Positions 53,396 to 59,213 of a stretch of DNA of 59,213 bases are shown here, in pieces. Source of the DNA: Lachnospiraceae bacterium. GTDB taxonomy: Bacteria > Bacillota > Clostridia > Lachnospirales > Lachnospiraceae. The first letter of the stretch is position 1. Each line of letters opens with the position of its first letter. The stretch spans positions 1-59,213 of the forward strand of contig JAILES010000121.1 of assembly GCA_024687205.1 (NCBI GenBank). The letters run 5' to 3'. The notes under the pieces are model-generated. The model did not search any database and had not been told where the DNA came from. It was given only the letters and a program-made list of their open reading frames with translations. The position numbers and the translations under genes are program-made.

Positions 53396-56169
53396 TTATA
53401 TCCGCTGTCATTCAATGCACTCAGATCCACCAGCTTTTGTTCCTGGTTCTGCACCGAAAGCGTAAACAGTTTCTTTGCTTTTTTAGCTGTATATGTAAAA
53501 GTCTTTGGTTTGGTAAGGCCCGGAATAGTTGCCTTAACTTTGACAGACTTCAGTCCCTTAATGCTTTTATCTTCATTAAGCTGCAGCTGTCCGTTCTTAA
53601 GCTTTGCCTTTATCGTGACTTCTGCCTTCTCCAGATCTATTGGAACTATATCAAAGTAATAGGGCTGATTCGCCAGCTTTTCATTCATATCATTAAGCAG
53701 CGCTTTGAAAGCCTTTTTATTATCACCTTTGATCCCGGCCTTTTTCATGGTTTTGGCATTTGCCGTCAGTTTCACCGTGAAGCTTGCTTTATGGGTAGAT
53801 ATGTTCTTTTCTTTGCTTATCTTATAACTGAGCTTAACCAGCGTGGACGGATCAACGGATGAATTAAAGCCTTCTATCGCCTTATCGAGCCCGGATATGG
53901 TTGCTGCTGCGATAGCAGCTCCGCTGCTCTGCTGGAGTGCTGCCAGCTGTGCCTTGGTTATCTGCTTTCCTGTCCATACTACAGCCTGAGCATACTGCAC
54001 GTTCACTTCAACGGTAACATTTCCGTTTCCTACTGTGCCGCTCTTGCTCTCTTTAGCGATCACCGGTGTTTTCAGAGGATCCGTCACTTCTTCCTTCTTC
54101 TCCTCTTCCTCCTGCTCTTCGGGATTTTCCGGATTCTCGGGATTTTCAGGATTGACCGGCTCATCCGGATTAACAGGCTCGGGCTCCGTGATGGGCTTTA
54201 TTAGCGATTCATCCTCTATCTTCAGCACCGGATACCTGTAATTATCGGTACTTCCCATTTTCCATGTATCAGTAAAATCAAAACCTGCAAAAGAAGAAGA
54301 CTTCTTCATATCATCCAGTGACAGAGCCGTTGCTCCGACTTCCTTAACGGTTCCGAAATAATACTCTCCTACAGCTGCCGTCAATCCCTTGGCATTATGA
54401 TAGTAACAGTTTTCAAATATGATCGGGCCATCTCCGCCTGTGCTCGAATATGATGCCAGGCCATATGCTTTAGAACCGTCTGCCTTTATGGTCCCGATAT
54501 TGTAGCAGCGTTTCACCGTCGTTCCGGTTGTCGAACTGACATTACCGCAAAGGCCTCCTAAATGTGCATTTACAGCGGTTCCCATATCAATATTTCCCCT
54601 GTTATAGCAGTCTTCCATCAGCCCGCCTTCACCGGCCGCCGATATTCCTCCTGCATAATACCAGGGAGCTCCATCATACACATATATCTTTATGTTTCCG
54701 GCATTAACACTGTTTTTTATCACAGCTTCCGAGCAACAGTTACCTATCAATCCTCCCACAAAGAATCCGTATAAATCACCGTAATTGATACAATTGATAA
54801 CCGCAGGGGTTTGAGCCGATTCATCATTGCTATATATAGAATTCACAATTCCTGCGGCATTTCCACAGGTAGTAATTTTAGCATAGTTAATACAATCCTT
54901 TATCTGAGCATTTGTCGCAGTATGAATTATGCCTGCCACATCAGCCTTTCCCTGTTGTGCTATGCTTACTTCTCCGTAATTCCTGCAGTTACTGATCTCA
55001 TATCCTTCCGCAGAATTTGCGACTCCGCAAGCCCCCAAAAGGTTGTATTTTCCTTTAACACCCGTAACTGCACCGTAATTTATGCAATCACTGATTCCCA
55101 TCCCAACATATTGAGCCACTCCAATAGCATAAGCAGAACCTGTAATGTCGCCTTTATTCTTACAGTCACTTATGGGAACAGCAGAACTGTAAACAACACC
55201 TGTAGCATATCCGCCTTTGATCGTTCCGTTATTATCGTTCGATTTAAATACCCCGTTGGAGTTACCCTTCTCCACCTTCAATGCTATTCCTGCTACTTGT
55301 TTCGAATCCTCTGTTTCTACTATCAGATCCGCATTATTAACATTATCAGATACATTTGTTGCCTCCGAAACCTCACATACTATTCCGGCAACATCTTTAG
55401 CTTTTCCTGAAACTTTTATATAAGAGCCTGCTGTAGTAGTGCATTTTTCAACAACTCCGTATGCATAATACGAAATACCTGCGACGCCAATCTCCAGATT
55501 TTCACATTCCAGTTGTGCATCATAGCTACAGCCGTGTACTCCTCCGCCTTGCACACGACATGCAAGTCCTCCAAAATAGCCGTTGTCATTGACTGTTATC
55601 TTTCCCTTCACACAACAGTCGGACATTTCGTATACATCGTCCGTAAGTGCTCCGCCGTTAACATTAAAATCTGTATTCTTAATGTAAACATTTTCTATGA
55701 TTACGTTTTTGATCTCCCAGGGCATCATTCCTTCGTCGTTTGAAGCAAATAAGCCTGTGTTCTGAAGATTAAAAGATTGGTCGGCATACGCATATATGGT
55801 TCCGAGGCAGAGATTTTTGATAGTATGACCGTCTCCGTCAAAATAGCAACGTTTTCCATCTACAGGCGTCCATACGTTTACGCTGTTCTCATCCGGTGCG
55901 GCCGTATTCGCTTCTATATCAGCTGTAAGTTTATAGTGCAGATATGATGCTGTCTGCTGACCTATCAGCAGCAGTTCCGCATAATTAGAAATACGATACG
56001 GATCATCCTCCGTACCGCTTCCGCCTGCAAAAGCAGCCGCCGGTGCTGTTGCCCCCTCTGCAGTCTCTTCCGTGACTTCCTCAGCCCTTACCGGCAGAGT
56101 CTCAAAACATCCCGCCAGCATCACTGCGGTCATCAGTAAAGCGATCCCTCTTTTCAGTTCTTTAAGCAT
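53362..56169 (-). CDS. Secreted GLUG/beta-helix repeat protein
   Basis: The 935-residue protein has a signal with lipobox (LLMTAVMLAGC), nearly identical in layout to the next gene's. From about residue 50 (GSGTEDDPYRISNYAELLLIG) to 620 it holds many beta-helix/GLUG-like repeats with the recurrent CxNYG motif (CINYGAVTG, CRNYGEVS, CINYGDLYG, CYNRGNID), expected to form a right-handed beta-helix. A Pro/Glu-rich linker (PEPVNPDEPVNPENPENPE, about 655-690) leads to a ~230-residue C-terminal region. It probably binds carbohydrate or other surface ligands; no catalytic residues can be named. I chose ATG at 56169 with GGGAGG upstream; the frame extends to 56199. Confidence 0.82.
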   Translation of the reverse strand: MLKELKRGIALLMTAVMLAGCFETLPVRAEEVTEETAEGATAPAAAFAGGSGTEDDPYRISNYAELLLIGQQTASYLHYKLTADIEANTAAPDENSVNVWTPVDGKRCYFDGDGHTIKNLCLGTIYAYADQSFNLQNTGLFASNDEGMMPWEIKNVIIENVYIKNTDFNVNGGALTDDVYEMSDCCVKGKITVNDNGYFGGLACRVQGGGVHGCSYDAQLECENLEIGVAGISYYAYGVVEKCTTTAGSYIKVSGKAKDVAGIVCEVSEATNVSDNVNNADLIVETEDSKQVAGIALKVEKGNSNGVFKSNDNNGTIKGGYATGVVYSSAVPISDCKNKGDITGSAYAIGVAQYVGMGISDCINYGAVTGVKGKYNLLGACGVANSAEGYEISNCRNYGEVSIAQQGKADVAGIIHTATNAQIKDCINYAKITTCGNAAGIVNSIYSNDESAQTPAVINCINYGDLYGFFVGGLIGNCCSEAVIKNSVNAGNIKIYVYDGAPWYYAGGISAAGEGGLMEDCYNRGNIDMGTAVNAHLGGLCGNVSSTTGTTVKRCYNIGTIKADGSKAYGLASYSSTGGDGPIIFENCYYHNAKGLTAAVGEYYFGTVKEVGATALSLDDMKKSSSFAGFDFTDTWKMGSTDNYRYPVLKIEDESLIKPITEPEPVNPDEPVNPENPENPENPEEQEEEEKKEEVTDPLKTPVIAKESKSGTVGNGNVTVEVNVQYAQAVVWTGKQITKAQLAALQQSSGAAIAAATISGLDKAIEGFNSSVDPSTLVKLSYKISKEKNISTHKASFTVKLTANAKTMKKAGIKGDNKKAFKALLNDMNEKLANQPYYFDIVPIDLEKAEVTIKAKLKNGQLQLNEDKSIKGLKSVKVKATIPGLTKPKTFTYTAKKAKKLFTLSVQNQEQKLVDLSALNDSGYKGTKKGITVGK

Positions 56170-56232
56170 CCCTATATCCTCCCTGATAGTTCGTATCACT
56201 TTTCTACGGTGATACTCTTTTTAGGACCTTTG
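56139..56232. repeat. Duplicated gene junction, copy 2
   Basis: Matches copy 1 at 53305-53395: relic gene end, AAGTGATACGAACTATCAGGGAGG, and a gene start (ATG CTT AAA GAA CTG). It places the 5' end of the 935-residue protein gene after an old C-terminus. Confidence 0.65.
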
Positions 56233-56236
56233 CCCC
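56200..56236 (-). pseudogene. Leftover 3' end of a paralogous secreted-protein gene
   Basis: Between two intact genes the minus strand can be read as KGPKKSITVEK followed by a stop (TGA). This matches KGTKKGITVGK plus stop, the true C-terminus of the 935-residue protein. No gene uses this frame here. It is the relic of a gene end that was left when the neighbouring gene was joined or copied. Confidence 0.6.
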
Positions 56237-58189
56237 TTATTCTATCGTCACCTCAGTGACATACTCTATTCCGTTTACACTAGCCTTTACATATACCGTT
56301 TCGGAACTGCTTCCCACAGCGGTGAGCATAACGCTTGTGGGCTTCTCTGTCGCACTTATCTCCAGTGCACTTGAAGAAGAACTCCAGCTGATCTCAGCAT
56401 CCTTTGCCGTATTGCTGATGCTCAGCTTTTTACTTTTTCCTTCTTTTATCTTTAATTTTTTCTTAATCTTAGGCAGCTTGACTTTTAATGTTGCCGTGTA
56501 CTTTGCGGCGTTTTTACCGTCTCCTATAAGACAGCTTACTTTCACGCTGCCGCTTTTTGTACCTGCGGTTATTAGGCCGGTCTGCTCATTTATCGTACAT
56601 ATGCTGCTTTTTGATGCAGGTATTTTCCAGCTTATATTTTTAGAACATTTAAGACCGCTTAACATCGAAAGAGCATCCATTGTTTCTCCCGTATAGGTAA
56701 GCGGCGGCGTAAATGAAAGTTGCGGCTTTACTATACTGACCTTAACTGCGGCAGCCGCGGTGTACACGCCTTCATTTTCAATATAGGCTGTAACCATCGC
56801 ATTCCCGGCTTTTTTCGCTGTTAGTATTCCTTTTTTACTTACTGTGGCCGTTCCTTTGGGTTCCACTGAATACTTGGCAATGCTTCCGCCACCCGTCATA
56901 TTTTTCTCGAGTATCGACTTTACATCAAGTTTCTCTCTGACTACCATATCATATTTCTCGTCGGCTACAACATAAGACGCATCCAAAGCTGACAGTGCCG
57001 CCTTCAGGTCCTCATCCGATATCGTATAATAGCCTGTTGACAGAACATCACCTTTTTCATCAACAAAGTGGATCCTCGGATAAATGTATAATAAATCAAA
57101 ATCATATACCCTCTCATAGGTTGAGAAAACGCTTCTCATAGATCCGCTGTTCTGGTCGATATTATCGGCTCTCCCAACCGGTACGCCTTCTTTAAGTCCG
57201 GAATCCCTGAATTTTGAAGTGATCAGCCCCCGGTCTACATATTCATATCTGCCTGATTCCGATGATAATACATACTCAGCTAAATCGAATATATATACAT
57301 TGCTGCCCGGCGCATATTTTTTAACCCGGTTCGCAAGTTTAACCGCATTCTCAATTGCACTGTCCTTATCCCCTACATAAGTTTCTATCAGTATCTTTGT
57401 CTTACCGTCACCTCCGTTGAAAGACGCGGTCGTTCCTGTCATAATGTCTTCAAAAGTAAAATCATATTCTGAGGCAAAGCCGTAATTGCCGTCTATTGTT
57501 CCCAGCGCGGCCATCCTGTCCATGATCTCCTTGTGCTTCTGCTGACCCCTGCTCTTATGGATCACCTCACCTTTATCATTAAGATATACCATCAGTGGCA
57601 TAGCACCCTCTACATCAGTAGCAATACTGCATGCGGTACTATAAAGTTTAGCTACGTTCTGATCCAGATTTGTCGCACTGATATGCATTTTTTTGCTTAG
57701 AGCCGCCCTGGTAACGGATTGCAGTACATCCTCTACAGGATAATGCTTAATATCAAAGTCATACACCTCGCAGGGAGTGGACATATTCTTAATCGCATGG
57801 GATACACTCTTTTCATTATTTCCGGTCTGTGAACAACGCGCACCCCCGAACATCAGCAGCTTCGGTACTCCGTTATCACCGTCAAAGTGCACGCTTTCTC
57901 CTGTACGGATATCCGTGAACTCAAAATCCAGCTCTGCAAAAGGATGGGCGGGATCTGCTTCATTATCCATCCCCTGCATTAGTTCTTCAGACAGAGGTTC
58001 GGCATAAGAATCCGAGTTTTCATCCTCCTCAACATACAATACTTCGCTTTCATCATCTGTCTCTTCAGAAACAGACACTGCTTCTTCACCGGCATAAACT
58101 TTCATACAGGCCGTTTCCGACAGCAATTCTGCCGCCAATAAGACCATGGCCGATAACGCCGCTATACCCCTTTTCATTTTGCCTGACAT
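56237..58189 (-). CDS. Secreted protein with two thioredoxin-like folds lacking CxxC and Big2-like domains
   Basis: The 650-residue protein starts MSGKMKRGIAALSAMVLLAAELLSETACMKVYA, a signal peptide cleaved near VYA. Residues ~80-230 look like a redoxin fold: LDFEFTDIRTGESVHFDG, LLMFGGARCSQTG at the active-site place (Cys-Ser-Gln-Thr instead of CxxC), and cis-Pro in GAMPLMVYLNDKGEVI. Residues ~236-400 repeat this pattern (YDFTFEDIMTGTTASFNG, YIYPRIHFVDEKGDVL) with no Cys at the site. The rest (about 430-650) holds Big2-like beta domains (ATVSKKGILTAKKAGNAMVTAYI and similar). Classic disulfide exchange is therefore unlikely; a binding role is more plausible. The frame extends to 58288, but ATG at 58189 has AAGGAGG upstream. 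Confidence 0.8.
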   Translation of the reverse strand: MSGKMKRGIAALSAMVLLAAELLSETACMKVYAGEEAVSVSEETDDESEVLYVEEDENSDSYAEPLSEELMQGMDNEADPAHPFAELDFEFTDIRTGESVHFDGDNGVPKLLMFGGARCSQTGNNEKSVSHAIKNMSTPCEVYDFDIKHYPVEDVLQSVTRAALSKKMHISATNLDQNVAKLYSTACSIATDVEGAMPLMVYLNDKGEVIHKSRGQQKHKEIMDRMAALGTIDGNYGFASEYDFTFEDIMTGTTASFNGGDGKTKILIETYVGDKDSAIENAVKLANRVKKYAPGSNVYIFDLAEYVLSSESGRYEYVDRGLITSKFRDSGLKEGVPVGRADNIDQNSGSMRSVFSTYERVYDFDLLYIYPRIHFVDEKGDVLSTGYYTISDEDLKAALSALDASYVVADEKYDMVVREKLDVKSILEKNMTGGGSIAKYSVEPKGTATVSKKGILTAKKAGNAMVTAYIENEGVYTAAAAVKVSIVKPQLSFTPPLTYTGETMDALSMLSGLKCSKNISWKIPASKSSICTINEQTGLITAGTKSGSVKVSCLIGDGKNAAKYTATLKVKLPKIKKKLKIKEGKSKKLSISNTAKDAEISWSSSSSALEISATEKPTSVMLTAVGSSSETVYVKASVNGIEYVTEVTIE

Positions 58190-58278
58190 CCCTTTTCCTC
58201 CTTGCCCATCCATGATGTCTTTATGACGGCCTTTTTTCGCTTTTGACCGTACATTATCATGCCGCCATAACCTTAAAT

Positions 58279-58284
58279 ATTTTA
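58279..58284 (-). promoter_or_regulatory. Possible -10 box before the thioredoxin-like protein gene
   Basis: A TAAAAT on the minus strand lies about 90 bases before the chosen start, in the 133-base gap after the O-antigen-ligase-like gene. The matching -35 (TTTTCA) is poor. Confidence 0.25.
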
Positions 58285-58322
58285 CCACTTTTGCTTATAT
58301 CTGAAAAGTCTTCTCCCCCTGT

Positions 58323-59213
58323 TCACTCCTCTGTTTTCCTGAAAACCGTCCCCATGATTATAAACGCCGGTGCCGTGCAGATTATCTGCTGGTAACAGAA
58401 GAAGTTATGCACTATATAAGCGGCGATGCATATCAGGGGCAGCATCAGCTCCGGCCTGTTTTTCATACCGGATATGCAGCGTTTAACAGCCATTACAAAT
58501 ACAGATATATACAATCCGCCGCCTACAAGCCCGTAGTTTATCAGCATATTAAGCCATTCATTGTGGGCATTGGGCACCAGCTTCCCGGGCCACTTCGCTT
58601 TTAATGCCTCGCCTGCGGTTTCGTATGCGGCTGCCGTAAACGCATCGGGGCCTTCGCCAAACAAGAGCTTCAGCGGATGCTCCCGGAAGTTTTCGACAAT
58701 AACTTTTACAGAACTCTTCCAGATGATCCCTCGTGCACTTCCCCATTCGTCATCAAACAGCAGATATCCGTTATCCGACGATAGCCCCTGAGGCAGGGCT
58801 CCCAGTGTGTTAAGAACTATATAGCCGATCCCGAGTATTATGGCGGCCGGTATCATCAGCAGGAGTGCTGTCCTCAGCTTTTTATATTTTATAACCTCCA
58901 CATTCTTACGTGAAACAAGAATCCACAATATCAGCACTGCCACAGGAAGCAGCCACAGGTAAGGAGACTGCGTAAGGAAGCTCATCAGTCCACCTGCATC
59001 TACCGCGCACTCCCCCGCCATCAGCTGGATCAGACCGATGACTCTCCACGAGAGCAGTATCATAAGAAGCAGCTCCAGCCAGCGCAGAAGCTTTTCCTTT
59101 TCATCAAAGGAACAGGCAAAAAGGATCGCCATAGCCGTGCCCGTCGCCAGCAGTGCACAGTCCGAGCCCTGGGTTATCAGGCTTGCCGAACACAGCATGG
59201 TATAAGCAGCTGC
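58323..59213 (-). CDS. O-antigen-ligase/Wzy-like membrane protein (partial, 5' end beyond window)
   Basis: The frame is open to the right edge, so the start and some membrane helices are missing; the visible 297 codons have about six to eight hydrophobic segments. The Wzy_C family signature appears in a loop: LFGEGPDAFTAAAYE ... LVPNAHNEWLNMLINYGLVGGGLY, with the NAHN motif. Such proteins polymerise or ligate surface polysaccharides. It lies upstream of the three secreted-protein genes and may be in the same transcript, but no functional link is proven. Confidence 0.85.
   Translation of the reverse strand, partial: AAAYTMLCSASLITQGSDCALLATGTAMAILFACSFDEKEKLLRWLELLLMILLSWRVIGLIQLMAGECAVDAGGLMSFLTQSPYLWLLPVAVLILWILVSRKNVEVIKYKKLRTALLLMIPAAIILGIGYIVLNTLGALPQGLSSDNGYLLFDDEWGSARGIIWKSSVKVIVENFREHPLKLLFGEGPDAFTAAAYETAGEALKAKWPGKLVPNAHNEWLNMLINYGLVGGGLYISVFVMAVKRCISGMKNRPELMLPLICIAAYIVHNFFCYQQIICTAPAFIIMGTVFRKTEE

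Overview
The window reads as one contiguous stretch of a Gram-positive Clostridia chromosome. It is most like a Lachnospiraceae member, and this is an inference. The pointers are the plsX-acpP-rnc-smc-ftsY block, ScpA/ScpB, an FtsA-like protein with a long acidic tail, two DegV proteins, a UPF0210/ACT pair, L32 and S21 genes with sigma-A type promoters, and secreted proteins with Big2 and DUF285 domains. No phage, transposase, plasmid, CRISPR, tRNA or rRNA signature was seen. All genes but one (tmcAL) lie on the minus strand.

Layout, left to right (transcription mostly right to left). Bases 1-1682: the 5' part of a membrane Ser/Thr kinase gene. Bases 1683-2321: the only long gene-free stretch. 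It holds the kinase promoter, a ~395-base element with long-range self-complementarity, and the terminator of the next operon. Bases 2322-4755: metallophosphoesterase-scpA-scpB. Bases 4962-5138: rpsU with its own promoter and terminator. Bases 5215-9500: a MoxR/DUF58/transglutaminase operon. Bases 9591-10718: tmcAL (plus), ending convergently inside a secreted nucleoside-hydrolase-like gene. Bases 10695-16651: an FtsA-like gene, walJ-like, ACT, UPF0210 and nucleoside hydrolase operon. Bases 16712-24711: a PilZ, two DegV, TyrA, SulP, GT4 and GH13 operon. Bases 24794-38316: a long tightly packed block, plsX-acpP-rnc-smc-ftsY-ilvA-DUF1015-GlgB-like-MscS-queA. Bases 38532-38711: rpmF. Bases 38798-44658: leuS-pta-M3 peptidase. 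Bases 44763-48155: L,D-transpeptidase and a short MetH. Bases 48294-59213: three large secreted proteins downstream of a partial O-antigen-ligase-like gene.

The housekeeping content covers chromosome condensation (SMC, ScpA, ScpB lie in two separate loci of this window), phospholipid and fatty acid synthesis (PlsX, ACP), protein targeting (FtsY), tRNA modification (QueA, TmcAL) and amino acid metabolism (IlvA, TyrA, MetH).

The most unusual items are: (1) a full-length GlgB-family protein in which the catalytic Asp, Glu and Asp all appear to be replaced and which carries a charged coiled-coil tail; (2) a palindromic repeat family present once between genes and twice inside genes, where it is translated in frame (FtsY and the M3 peptidase); (3) the 1796-2191 structured element; (4) a trio of secreted proteins built partly by duplication, including one with two thioredoxin-like folds that lack the redox CxxC, and a leftover gene end between two of them.
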